Shown here piece after piece: positions 26,101-37,984 of a stretch of 64,000 nucleotides of DNA. The position numbers and the translations under genes are program-made. The notes below the pieces were generated by a model. That model worked only from the letters and a program-made list of their open reading frames with translations. It did no database searches and was not told the DNA's origin. This DNA comes from Azadirachta indica (lineage: Eukaryota; Streptophyta; Magnoliopsida; Sapindales; Meliaceae). Numbering within the stretch: position 1 is the stretch's first letter; every line of letters begins with the position of its first letter. The stretch spans positions 3,414,741-3,478,740 of the forward strand of contig CM040441.1 of the NCBI GenBank assembly GCA_022749755.1. The letters are read 5' to 3'.

Positions 26101-27399
26101 GTATTTGATCCTATCGATGGTAATATTGTTGGTTGATGGAGTATGTTTGACCATATCCATGATAATATTGTTGGGTTATGCAAGTGCGTATATCTAAGTG
26201 GTTAAGTGTGCATGGATATCTAGATGTAATATAATTATTATATTTAAACTTTAGTAAATATGTTATATATATTTAAATTTTAATATAATATTAAAAAAAG
26301 AGAGAGAGAAAAGTAAAAGTAAAATTTAAAAAAAAAAATCCGGCTTAAAGAGATAGTAATATTTCAATAAATAACGTTTACGGTTTACCAAACAAAATAA
26401 AGACCAACAATATATTTTAGTTTAAAAGAAAATATCATTCGAGTCCCTTATAAAATATCATTAGAACTTAATAACAAATATCAATGGAGTTCAAATCTAA
26501 AAATTATTGGGGCTTTAATCTAAATATCAATTCAGTCTAGACCTTAGTATCCTTCATATTCAAAAGTAAATATCTTTCAAGTCCAAATTAATATTTTTCG
26601 AGTCCAACCTAATATCAAGGTTTTATCATAACTAAATGTATTTATCTACTTATACTTTTCAGCTTTAAATATTTATATTTTATAACAAAATTATTTAATA
26701 TATAAATATATATTTGACCCTAATAACTTATTAAAGTAATTTTTAAATTACAGATAATTTTCAATTATCTACAATATAACCTAAAAATTTATAATTAACT
26801 CTTCTTTTAGCACGTAAGACTTATGCATTGAATTGAAGATACTATAGTTTTTAATTTGTTTTAATGTTAGAATAATTTTGAATTATCCCTATAACTCTTT
26901 TCGTTCCCTATTTATGATTGTATAATTATTTTTCAAACTAGTATATTAATACTAAAGGACTAAAATTAGTTTTAAAAATTTTTTATAATTACTATTGTGA
27001 ATTAAAAAATTATGATTTATTATTTCTGGTTAAATTATGAGAAGAATAAATATTTTTTAAAATATCCGTATATGATAAGTTGAAATTATTCTCCTTTTAT
27101 TATAGGAAATTTATACCTTAAATAAATTAATAAAATTTAATATTTCAATTTTGTTTGATATATCCTCTCTAATCTTTTTCTTAGATCATAACTTAATGAC
27201 ATATTTAACTTATATCCATGATATAAGTGTTTTGAGTATATATGCCATTTTTTATTTGTTTATATTTAATTAATTTATGTTACGATTTTGTAAGCTTTTA
27301 TTTGTTTGCCATATTCAAGAGAAAAAAATTAATATATTATATATGATTCTAAGCAATGATTATGACCTTAAAAAAAAAAAAGTACCAAAGAGATACTAA

Positions 27400-27660
27400 C
27401 GTGTTGTCAAGAAGGACACTAGAAAATATATCACTAAAATATCAACATGTAGTTCAAAAGAACAAAATCACATACCACCAATATACTAATACGTAATTTA
27501 GAAGAATAAATCATGCACCACTAAAATACCAATATGTAGTTTAGAAAAAGAAAATCATGTGCCACCAAAAGTACTAACACGTAGTTCAAAAGAATTAAAT
27601 GATGTACCACTAGGATATTGATATTAGTCTAGTCCATAAAGACAAAAATCAAAATTTTAC
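27400..27660. repeat. Minisatellite with ~50-bp units
   Basis: Four to five degenerate units each containing ccacca or caccact, an aatactaa- or aataccaa-like core, acgtag/atgtagttc and aaaagaa. They lie just left of the right-hand direct repeat (27,890). Spacer lengths vary and units are imperfect, so this is not a CRISPR-type array. Confidence 0.55.
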
Positions 27661-27889
27661 TATAGTACCATTATCTAGTTAAAAAGGACAAAAATCAATG
27701 TAATTTTGCAATACCAATATTAAGTCTAGAAGGATAAAAATAATTAAACAAACATTTATGATACGAACATGAAGTGGAGTAGGATAAGATACAATGTACC
27801 TCTACGATATCAACATTAAGTCTAAAAAAAATTGCAGATCTGAAAGTTAAAGTTTCAACAATTAAAAAAATTTTTCTAACTATTGAAAC

Positions 27890-28230
27890 TGGGGGACTTT
27901 TCTTATACCTCATGTCATCGAGTCTCATACTTTGAAAAAACTTCCTATCCCATTAGACATTTATTTTCTTTTTTGAGCTATGCAAGTTAGACCCCAAAAA
28001 TAAGAAAGCTTTTTTAACCATTGGATCTAAGGCCTAGTTAATAGAATTAGAGTAAATTCCAAATTACTAACTTTTCTATCAAAATCTAATCAAAACTAAA
28101 ATTCTGGGAGACCTAATCAAAAGAGGAAAAAGAAAAGTATATAAGTAAAGACAGAGAGGACTTTTTTCTTTTTTCGCATATAAACAAATTTATTAGTTGA
28201 TATTACGTGATAAAATTTAGTATCAACATA
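27890..28230 (+). repeat. Direct repeat, right copy
   Basis: Partner of 25,300-25,640 in the same orientation with moderate divergence. It runs directly into the inverted terminus at about 28,260-28,430. Confidence 0.6.
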
Positions 28231-28439
28231 AGTTATTTTTGTCTTTACACAATGTACACATAGTATTAACTATAATAAGGGTAAATGTGTCATTCTATTA
28301 TTTTTCATTATTTTTCATTATTTTTATGGGTGATTTAGCGTTAAAAGGGGCACTGCTGATAATTTTTAAAAAATCTAAAGTTATTTGTAAAGATTATTAA
28401 TAAATATATGGATAAAACTGAAAATTACCCTATTATTTA

Positions 28440-29265
28440 ATAACTAACATTATTTATTTTTAAAAATGTAAAATAAGAAAAATTTCAAACTAAATACATG
28501 AAAAATTTGTCAAGTAAATTTATGAAACTCATGCCACCATATAGTGACTATATGAAACATCAACACTGAGTGAGACTCTCAACATAATTCATAAATTTTG
28601 TCTTTCAAAGTAATCTGCCCATTCAAACAAAATTACTGTATATAATAGTTTCAAAGACAAATGAATGTATAAAGAAGTTTTCTCAAATTATATACATATA
28701 AACCATTCTAGAAATGGCTTAACGTGGCTAATTCTTTATTCCAGCGCATGGAACATAGTTTAGAGTGCATGAACATGAGCTAGTGCTTGGACTTTCTGCC
28801 ACATTGGATTTAAGATTGAGTAGAATAACTTTTATTGTTAACACTATTTAATATTTTTTTTTTTTTTTTCGTAATAGGAGGATTATTTAATGTAATAAAT
28901 TTTTAGTAAGGAAGTATTATTCATTATTATTTTAATCTACTTCTGGAAAGAACATTCATCTTCCTAGGATTCTTATTATTATTATTTAATATTAATTTTT
29001 TCGTCTATAACCATATTATTTTAAGTGATAAACTCACCTCTTGATTGAGATTCCTATCAAAATTATTATTAATTTGTAATTAAGAATACGAATAAGGATC
29101 AGTACATGAGCAGCCTAAGGTGAAAAGGAAAAAGGTAAGAAACTAAGTTTAAAGAACTATAATACAGTAGCAAGAAGGCTACTGATTTGATCAAAAACAT
29201 CATAACAAACCAAAGAAAAAATCTAGAATCATTCAATCCATCAAGGCTCAGTCTCTATTCTATAA
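28440..29265. other. AT-rich intergenic
   Basis: No gene recognised. A poly-T run lies at 28,854-28,869. The right end grades into LINE-derived sequence. Confidence 0.45.
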
Positions 29266-29269
29266 GATC

Positions 29270-29960
29270 CTAAAATTGGAACATCTAAAGCATTGAGATG
29301 TAGATCCCTCGAGATATTTTCGGATGATGATGACCACCAAATGAAAAAAGAGAGTGATAAACCTGTATTAGCCTAAGAATCGGCAACGATTGCCTTCTCT
29401 AAGAACATGATTAACGTGAACTGCTATCTGATTAAGCAGAAATAAGCGATTTTTTCATCTTGTGAGAATTGTCCAAGCGAGATCTGAGTTTCTTCCTCTT
29501 TAAGAAGTGAACCAAAGCTAATGAGTCACATTCAATACAAATTTTTTGTCAATCTTACGACCAAGCTCCCTTGACTGCCAAAATGACTGTCATGGCTTCA
29601 TTGCAAATCCGCCAATGAAGGAGCCATTTTGATTTCTAAAAACACCACTGCAAGCAAAGGGGTAGAGATTGTGTTTAGATAAAACATCAGCGTTTATTTT
29701 GATCCAATCAATAGGAGGAGCAGACAGTAAACCGGGATGACTTTAGAAGCTTTTCCAAAATTTTGATGAATTCCCAGGCGAGAGAATGTGAGATCATTAA
29801 AGTGAGCCACATTACCTGAACAATAATGACATAGAATTTGCAACAGGGATATACTAAAGACAAGGATTAGCATCCTAAAATCTTACTGGATTTTGAGTTC
29901 TCCAAATGAGATGAGCAGCGAAAATTTTGGACCAATAAAAAGAAAAAGACATTAATGGCT
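29270..29960 (-). mobile_element. LINE (non-LTR) fragment, RNase H region
   Basis: Read on the minus strand, broken frames give PPIDWIKINADVLSKHN, then GVFRNQNGSFIGGFAMK, and later ISVHVNHVLREGN and FIWWSSSSENISRDL. This order (PPxxWIKxNxDG, GGxFRNxxGxFxGGF, VxHxxREGN, WW) is that of the RNase H domain at the C-terminus of plant LINE ORF2. Several stops and frameshifts show decay. The same domain occurs in the LINEs at 34,320 and 40,525. Confidence 0.75.
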
Positions 29961-30095
29961 AAGGCTTAAGCATTAAACCCAATAATGAGTTTGGGCCTAA
30001 TGTATATCAAGCAAACTTCAATACAATAGTTAAGAAACCGAAGTATCATGGAAGCCCTAATTTTATGGGCTTTTATGAAATAAAGATTAACAACC

Positions 30096-32210
30096 TGTAA
30101 CACCCCGATCTAGTATGCGCTAAGGTAATGCTGAAGTAGGGTTTTAGGAAAGATTCTTCAAAAGTAATTAAATTTAAATCTTACTACAAGGAATATAATG
30201 CTATGACACAACATCTGTCATATCCTTTAAAACTCTCAAATTTTAAAATTTTACTGAATACTCCTAGTTGAAATTCAATATTAATCAACTGTTTCTTACA
30301 TATATCAACAGATATACCAACATCAAATTTTACTAAATACTCTCCATTGAAATTCAATATTAATCCTCACATGTCTCAATCAATACAACCAACATCAAAT
30401 TTCTATTTTTCCAATAGTATTTATGCAATCATACTAAAACTATATAGTACAAGTACAATTACACACGCATTTATACAACTATATGTACATATGTGCAATC
30501 TCACAAATTTCAAAAAATAGTAAAAGGCTCTTCTTGGAGGATACCTAGTCCCCTATTTATCTCGAATCCATCAATATTGAGACCTAAAAAGTAGGGGTGA
30601 ACAATCATCTAATAGACATTTATATATAAAGACAATTTCTAAGAATATAAACAAGTATTTACATAAAATTCCTTTTCATTTTAGATGACAAAATATCTTG
30701 AAGATATTTCAAAATAATGTTCACAAAATAACCAGAACACTTTTATTCATTGATCATCATCAGAAATGCTTTTTGTGTATCAATAATAAATTTGATAAAA
30801 TATCAAACTACATCCCAAAAATCAACTTCCACAAAACTAATATAAACACATTTATCCCATCATTAAAAATAATTCTCATTATTTCATTTCTTGCGTACTT
30901 TTGAGGTACTATTCCCAAGGACCATAATCTTAAAAATTGGCCCATGTATTTTAGGACCATTATTCCTAAAGATCGTTGCATTAATAAAATGTACTTTATA
31001 GCTATTATTCTGAGGGACTGTTGTCTCAAATACCTATGCTAACAATAACAACTATAGCTATCGTTTTTTCACCTTTCAGTTATTTCAAATCCATATTTAT
31101 ATTCATAACAACTTTTACAAATTTTTAGAAACATAACATTTTCTATCAAATTATCCATTTATATAAATACAACATGTATTTTGCACTTTTCTTATTAAAA
31201 CAATATTTATTAAAAATATTATTATTTAACTTGATTTGAAAAATTATTAATGAATTCATCAAGTAATAATCCACCAATTTTCAAAAATTTTCAATTAACC
31301 CTTAAATCAACAAAATACAAAATTTTCATAAATATTTATTTAACCATTAAAATCAAATATAATATTAATTTTCATAAATATTCATTTGATCTTCAAATTA
31401 ACAAATCACAAAATTTTTTATATACTCATTTGATCCATAAATCATATAAACACCAAATTTCATAATAATCCACCAAAAATAATTTTGTTATAATAAACAG
31501 CTAACTTTTTAGTTTCTAAAATCAAAATCAATCGAATTCACATAAACATGCGCATAAACATTGTATAATAAATCTATTCCTCTTCTGATTGTTCCTCTTT
31601 TTTCATATCACACCCTAATAATAATCCAATTGAATTATCTATTACATATATTATTCATGCATATAAATATAAAACTAAAATAAAACAATAAATAAGAAAT
31701 TCCAACCAAATCCTTAAATTTCCAATTTCTTCGTTTCGTTTTCCCCCTCTTTCCTATCCGTCCTCTTCTCCTCCTTTTCTACCACTTTCTCTTCTCTGTT
31801 TCGTTTATGTTTGGTTGCTTCTAATTTGTGAAAAGCCATTCTAAAATGAAATCTTAAGCCTTTTCTTTTATTTTAATTCAATCCTTCCACCTGGCCTGAC
31901 AAAATCATTTCTTTCTTTTCTTCTTTTCTATGTCTTTCTGACACGTACACGCCCAAATAAAAAATGAACTTGAATTCTTTTTATCAATTGAGCCCTTAAC
32001 TATTTTCTTTTCACTTTCACCCACAATAAAAATTTATATTGTCAAATATTTCTATCCATTTGAAAATATTTAATCATCTTAATCAAATAATTTCTCCAAA
32101 ATTAGATATGTTTATCTTATAAATTTTCAAATTTTATATCTTTACATACTATATCGAAGATATGTCTATATATATGTGTTCTCATTAATACTAGAATGTG
32201 GGGCATTACA
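30096..32210. mobile_element. Solo LTR, probable Ty3/gypsy, 2.1 kb
   Basis: The segment starts tgtaacaccccgatct and ends tgtggggcattaca, giving TG...CA ends within an 11-14-bp imperfect inverted repeat. It is flanked by caacc (30,091-30,095) and caact (32,211-32,215), a 5-bp duplication matching at 4 of 5. The TGTAACACCCC start is frequent in long LTRs of plant gypsy elements. A pyrimidine-rich tract at about 31,740-31,800 fits an R/U5 region. No internal domains are present on either side, so recombination between two LTRs to leave one is inferred. A near-tandem duplication (attgaaattcaatattaatc) lies at about 30,270 and 30,350. Confidence 0.7.
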
Positions 32211-32542
32211 CAACTCAACTTCTAGTGATATAGTTAGTATAACTTGAAAACCTCTAAGTTAAAAACTAATTATTTAATATAACCTTTGTTATATTTCTAT
32301 GTTTCTATTAAATTTTAACAAATTTTAACCATTAGAATGTTATAAATCCATAAGAATGATATAAACTTTCCCTAACGAACATTAATTGATGCATGATATA
32401 GGTGCCAAATGAATCTCAATCAAAGGCGGAGTAAAAATGGAAGAACCCAATGATCAAATAAGTCCAATATAAACAAAGCCTGTTGTCTTCAAAAGGGATG
32501 TATAATTGTCAAGGTTTATAATTTAGTTCAACCTTACTCTAA

Positions 32543-33256
32543 GGGCCAATGTGAAATTATTATAAATTTTGAAATAATTTGTTTCTATGTATGGTAGAAA
32601 TAATCAGTTTTAAAGAGAATCAGTTTAGAGTTTGGTTGATTTTGTTTACTAAAGTGGTATAAATTTTAAAAATAATTTTGTGCGTTTGGTAAATTTATTG
32701 TTAAAAATATTGTAGTAATGCAAATGACTAAAATGTATATAGTAAATCATGATGAATAAATATTATTTTATTTAATATATATTTAAGTACCATACCTCAA
32801 GTAGGCAATGACATCACTTTTATTTGTACTTTTGATGAAGTAATGGTAGTAAATTATATAATATAAAAAATAATATAATGTAATGTAATATAATATAATA
32901 TAATATATGCGTACTTAAATAATTTATAGAAAAAATTCAAAAGTAAAAAAATAATGACAAGAAAAATTTTAATTTTAACAATTCTATTTCTCAATTAAAG
33001 TTGAAATTTAAAAATTATTTGTAAAGTTAATTTTGAATTTTTGTAATTTTAAATGATATATTTAAGATTATACTTACAAATAAAACTATTTTTCAAAATT
33101 TTGAAAAGCAATTCTTCTCTACTTTCTAAAATTATACTGTAGGATTGTAAAATTCTATTAAAAGTGATTTTGAAAAAAATTTACTAAACATCTAAAATAA
33201 CTTTTGGCTATTCAAAATCATTTTTAACTCTTCTCGTAACAATCCTAAATGGGCTT
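32543..33256. mobile_element. Possible Tourist-like MITE
   Basis: A 714-bp AT-rich segment starts gggccaatgtgaaatt and ends aatcctaaatgggctt, with TAA on both sides (32,540-32,542 and 33,257-33,259). The inverted ends are imperfect. A TAA duplication and a GGGCC-like start suggest a PIF/Harbinger (Tourist) derivative, but a 3-bp duplication in AT-rich DNA is weak support. Confidence 0.35.
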
Positions 33257-33259
33257 TAA

Positions 33260-34319
33260 GTAGTGATATGGAATGAGATAATTTCCTTCCCTTTTAGAAG
33301 TTCTTGTCATCATATAGTAAAATTGTCACTTATCACAAAATATCGATCCATCCTCATGAGAGGACTAATATTGTAGAACTATTACTTATGGAATATGACA
33401 ATCTCCTCCCTTTTTAAGAGTTTGTGTTCTCGTGAGGATGTCAACATAATAGAACTATCACTTATCACAAAATATAAAACCCTCAAGCCCACCTCCGCAC
33501 ATACCCAACCCTACCCCTTCCTTCCTCCTCCTTTAAAACCTTGCATTCTCAGGAAAAGGCTAACATAGTAGAGCTATCACATTCACACAACAGGTCATGA
33601 TCATGGCTTTACTACCAAATGTAGCAGCCTGGACTGAAAATCGAATAAGTATTGTGTACTTTGAGCACATAGCGTATCATGAGTTTATTTTTGAGCTTTA
33701 TAACGAGAAAATACGTTTAATTAGTTATTTGTACTTAAAGGTTATAACTCAGTTTAATTTTACTTTCATTAGAGATGTGTGATATGACATATATAATTTA
33801 AGATATATTCTTAAGAAAAGGATGTTCAAGTCCCTAAAATTTGACCTAAATAAATCGATTAACTATAATAACTTTAAAAGTACATTAAAGTTTCAATTTA
33901 TTAAAAAATGATGATTATACTCTCATAAATAATAGTTATTTAATAAAAATAATTATTAAATTTAACAAAATATAATATATTTATCAAAATATATTAATAA
34001 TAATAATAATCATAATTTATTCTATATTTTAATAATAATAGATTAATAATAATTTGCTATTTCTGCTTAGAATCCTACATTTATTTCTATCTAAATAGTA
34101 TTAATAGTAATTTTTTTGCTGATTGGCCAAAGTCTAGTGAAGCAGAAGGACATAACAGTATTGTTGAAATAAGTGAAGTTAGCATTATATTATTCCTTAA
34201 TTTATTGATAATTTGGCAATATTTAAACTTAAAAGTTTAATTACGTCACATGTTCTTGAAATAAGTGAAATTACTATTCACATTAATAAAAAATAAGTGA
34301 AGTTAGTTAATAACTATAA
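33260..34319. other. Intergenic with imperfect tandem repeat
   Basis: Between about 33,290 and 33,590 a phrase containing agaactatcacttatcacaa recurs two to three times, each time with ttcttgtc- or tgtgttctcgtgagga-like text. It is probably a decayed LTR or tandem fragment. The frame at 33,597-33,782 has no similarity. The rest is AT-rich without a gene. Confidence 0.4.
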
Positions 34320-36655
34320 CATTTGAGGAAAATTGATAGATTCCTACCTAAATACGAGGAAATAGACAAATATCTGCTGATATTTGATAAAAAATATTTG
34401 TTTAATCTTCTTCACAGGGGAGCAAAAAATTTTATCCTTAATGGTGATCGTGGCACTCGCAAGTTAGCTTTAGTTTCTTGGCTTCAGATTTGTAAACCAG
34501 AAAAAGAAGGTGGTTTAGGTCTTCGAAGATTTGATCTCCTAAACAGAGCTTGTTCAATGAAGACTTGATAGGATATCCAAAGGAAGACCTCCTGGGCCTC
34601 AGACTCTATATTATCAAGATTCCATTTAGAGGGGAAGGAAAAAGCATATACAACATCTATATGGTCAGGTATTTACTCAGTTAAAGATGATCATCTAAAA
34701 GGCACTCAATGGTTGGTTGGTTGGTTGGTGATGGTTCAAATATTAAATTCTAGTTGAGATAATTGGCTTGGTGAACTCTTTTTGTCGAAATCTTCTTTCA
34801 AAAAAATCAAACTCAATTGTCGGGTATTTAATGCCATCCAGAACAGAGCTTGGAATATTCTCTCAGTTATATTGGATAAGTTTCCATTGTTGGCAAACTC
34901 TCTTTTACAGATCTTCTTATCCCAGTTAAATCCTCCACATAAGCTGGTGTGGGGTCTCTGCTCGTGACGGTTCTTTATCATTAAAGGAGAGTTATAACTC
35001 CCTCAGACCTTTCAGTAATATTATTTCTTGGTACGGTCAAATTTGGCGCAGCTTTATCCCACCTAAGTTCTCCACTCTCATGTGGCGCCTTCTACATTAT
35101 AAGCTCCCCACAGATGACAACTTAAGGTACAGAGGAATTTGCCTTATTTCTACTTGTGATCTTTGCCCTTCTCCTTCTTGCTCTGAGAATGCTGATCACT
35201 TATTTGTTTCTTGCTCCTTCGCTCAAGAATTATGGTGCCGGTTGGCTGTACGGTTTGTTAGTTCTCTGAATTTTTATGCCTCTGTTCTCTCCCTATGGGA
35301 TAATATAGTAAACAAAAATTTTAGCCCACAGCTATATAATATTTGGTTAACAACAGCTTGCTTTATGTTTTGTGCTATTTGGAAAGCTAGAAGTCGTAAT
35401 CGTTGGCAGGGAGTTCTTACCAAGACTCAATCAATCAAATCAGATTGTGAGGCGCTTATCAAATTTTTTGCACAATTTTGTCCTGGTTTTGTTCATTTTG
35501 GACGTGATCGAGACATTCTTACTAATCTTGGCATTCCCATCTCCCTTGAGTGCGCTTCTAAGATTAAAGTTGTTGCTTGGGTTCCTCCAATGGTCGATTG
35601 GGTGAAGGTAAATATAGATGGATTGTCAAAAGGCAATCCAGGCCCTGCAGCTTGTGGAGCCATTTTCGGAATGATAACAGCATTCTCATTGGTGGTTTTG
35701 TGTCTCTCTTGGGTTTCAAACAGCGTATAACGCTGAGATTATGGCCGTTATCCTTGCAATAGAGCATGCCTCTTCTAAGGGTTGCTTGTACCCCTGGTTG
35801 GAATGTGATTCTCTCTTGGTCACAATTCTTCTACGAAATCAGAATTTGGTGCTACCTTAGCCTTTACTCAACAGATGGAATCACTGCCGTTCTATCATTT
35901 CTAACATGCATTTTCGATTTACTCATACTTTTCGGGAGAATAACGCAGCTGCAGACAAAATGGCTAATTTGGGCTTGCTTACTGACTCCTTTGCTTGGTG
36001 GTATCACCCCCAGTAGGTGTAGGTCGTTTTCTTACAAGACATGCTCAAGGTCTTCCAAACTATCGGTTTTGCTAGCGGATGGTAACTGCTCTTTGTTGTC
36101 AAGGGATGCTTTATTTTTTGCTGGTGTTTGTTGCAAATTAAGCTGTTAATTGATGGTGAAAGTTTGTATATACTACTTGTGGTCATCCGTTCTTGCTGCA
36201 TTATTACTTGGCTGCTGCGGTCATTCTGCTTCTCATTTGGTTTGCCAAGTGTTGCTTAGCTCTGCGGTTTCTATGATAGTGCAGATTTCTGCTGGTTTGA
36301 TGAATTTTAGTTTGCTGCTGAGTTCTCTGCTGGGTGGCGGTGGTTACTTCTTTTGTTTGCTGCAGCTGGCTGGCTTCTCTTTTCCTGCTGCTCTGATGCT
36401 ATTTTTCCTACTACTGTCTTGCTGAAATGTTCCTGGGGCAATTTGTTGATTAAATGTGTTTTTTTTATTACTGCCGTCTTTTCTTATGTTTTTGGTTTTT
36501 CATTTTCTTAGTCATTATTCTTTGAATAAGCTATAAGGCTTGCTCTTCTCGTTGATGTTCATCAGTTTTCATTCTGTAACATTCTTTTATTTTATTAATA
36601 TTATTCCTTTTAAGAGTTTTGCTCTTAGAGATAATTTATTTAAAAGAAAAAAAGA
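34320..36655 (+). mobile_element. 5'-truncated LINE (LINE-A)
   Basis: ORF2 remnants appear in order: the end of the reverse transcriptase (FILNGDRGTRKLALVSW, then KPEKEGGLGLRRFDLLNRA) at 34,320-34,565; a zf-RVT-like region (MWRLLHYKLPTDDNLRYRG, CDLCPSPSCSENADHLF) from 35,080; and RNase H (DWVKVNIDGLSKGNPGPAA, then AEIMAVILAIEHA and WLECDSLLV in shifted frames) from 35,590. The D, E and D expected in RNase H are all visible. Frameshifts near 35,690 and 35,860 and stops show it is dead. The 3' end is a T-rich UTR and an A-rich tail at about 36,645-36,655. The 5' end is truncated, as usual for LINEs. It ends just 3' of the NAC2 remnant. Confidence 0.85.
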
Positions 36656-36732
36656 GGTCTTGTAAAAAATTTGCATTTGAACCAACTAAAACAGAAAATT
36701 ATTTCTCGAAAAGATCTTGTGAGGAATGGTAA

Positions 36733-37149
36733 TCAATCATTACTATACATGTCTTCATGCCAAGACCAAGTGCTTGGAAATAGTTGCTCTGATGAATCCA
36801 CAGACTGCTCGAGCTGATCATCTTCAAAGTAATAATAGTAAGGATCACAGAGAGCAATCTGCTGTTGTTTCTCGACGTCCATCACTTCCATTTGCATGTT
36901 TAAATCTGCAAAGTTAAGAGGTTCATTTTCAGACATGCTGTTTACTTAAAGGGAACATTGTTGATTATTCTGGCTTTCTCCACCAGAAAAATTAGGGAAA
37001 ACGTTGGCTTCAGAAATTGGTTGCAAGCTTTGTGGTGGCTGCTGTTGTTGTTCAGCAAGTATTCGAACGCTAGCATTTCTAATATTCTCCAATACCTGTT
37101 CTTGTATACTTGGCTTTTCCTTACATTTGATTCTGCAAAGTCTCCATTC
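36733..37149 (-). pseudogene. NAC2 exon 3 (broken NAC gene)
   Basis: After an acceptor reading ttggcag the frame gives EWRLCRIKCKEKPSIQEQV, clearly parallel to EWRLCKIKYKGKPSAQEEL of NAC1 exon 3. A Gln-rich stretch and the acidic end (FEDDQLEQSVDSSEQLFP) follow. A CAA codon of NAC1 is TAA here (about 36,946), so exon 3 contains one in-frame nonsense codon 67 codons before the normal stop. The exon belongs to a gene whose exon 2 is split by a Copia element. It is tail-to-tail with NAC1 across about 20 kb of repeats. Confidence 0.9.
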
Positions 37150-37857
37150 CTGCCAAATGACAAATACATTGGGTAAAATCAATTCCTTCTACCCCAAGAA
37201 GCAACATACTGCAAACTTTGATACAATTATATATGGAAAAGAAGTCTCCGGAATCCTTCAAATACAATAACTTGTAATAAAAAAAGCTCTATTTTCTCTT
37301 ATTTTGCTAAAAGAGCTTATATCTCGTACATATTTTTATTGTTATAAGGGTTTATTTTCACTTAAATTTAGATTTATGATAGTTTTCTCCTTTAACTTTT
37401 TTATATAAAAATTTAGATATATGATGATTTAATTTTGGTAATTTTATTTTTTTACAATATAGTAATATGATCTTGCATTAAGTTTGAAACTTGTAAAGCT
37501 CAAATCTAGAGGATTTTATGTTAATATCGATCATACTAGTAATTAAACAATGTGGACTCTAATGGTAAGGGTATAATATAAGGAGTTAAGGGAATATCTT
37601 GGTGAAAATTGTGTGTGTGGGCGATGAATGTTGTTCTATATAAAGGCATTTTTTTTTCTTTTTTTGCACTAGTTTTCTATCAATTTTTCAGTGAGTTTGT
37701 AAGAGTCTACCTCATTACCTATTATAGATTAATCGTTTACACACACAGACACGTCATTCTAATACAACTATTATAGATTTAAAAGAATTGAAATTTATTT
37801 GGTAACTAATAAGAAACTAATTAAAATTTAGAAGTACAAAGATTAAAGTGCAAATCG
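37150..37857 (-). other. NAC2 intron 2 (enlarged)
   Basis: Lies between the exon 3 acceptor and the 3' half of exon 2. It is about 700 bp here against 131 bp in NAC1, so AT-rich material has been gained. No gene is recognised inside it. Confidence 0.55.
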
Positions 37858-37984
37858 TTAAATACGATTTAAGATTTTATTAATGTATAATCCATAAAAT
37901 GTCAAGTGAAAATTAAAAGTTTTAATGATATTCTTTCACCTTCTTTCAGAATCTTGATAATCTCTAAATTTATGAAATGTCAAA
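37858..37984 (-). pseudogene. NAC2 exon 2, 3' half
   Basis: The reverse complement aligns with NAC1 at about 15,761-15,855. Shared phrases are atgaaatgt against its partner in NAC1, cttctttc, and atggattatacatt against atggattatgcatg (the W-I-M-H codons). A small insertion interrupts the match near 37,905. The exon ends abruptly at 37,984 against the Copia LTR; the missing 5' half resumes at 61,227. Confidence 0.85.

Larger units (their letters stand above)
22713..28430. mobile_element. Nested element family with about 180-bp inverted termini
   Basis: The left terminus (about 22,713-22,900) is the inverted counterpart of two right termini, one at about 24,575-24,720 and one at about 28,260-28,430. 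Paired phrases: ttattaatgatttttataaa on the left against tttgtaaagattattaataa on the right, and aatgacacatttac on the left against gtaaatgtgtcatt at 28,272. The flanks tattatttt (22,704-22,712) and tattattta (28,431-28,439) agree at 8 of 9 bases, as for Mutator-like elements, but in AT-rich DNA this is weak. Additional direct repeats (about 23,040-23,220 with 25,160-25,295) suggest nesting of related copies. No transposase frame is seen. Confidence 0.4.

Noticed and set aside
27400..27660. Possible CRISPR-like array
   Set aside because: Repeats are degenerate, spacing is irregular, and the context is a plant nuclear genome; it is an ordinary minisatellite.
33597..33782. 61-codon open frame
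   Set aside because: Short, AT-biased and isolated, with no similarity to any family I recognise.
36150..36425. Hydrophobic 91-codon open frame after LINE-A
   Set aside because: It lies in the LINE 3' UTR, is made of Leu/Ser-rich low-complexity codons and has no homologue in LINE-B.
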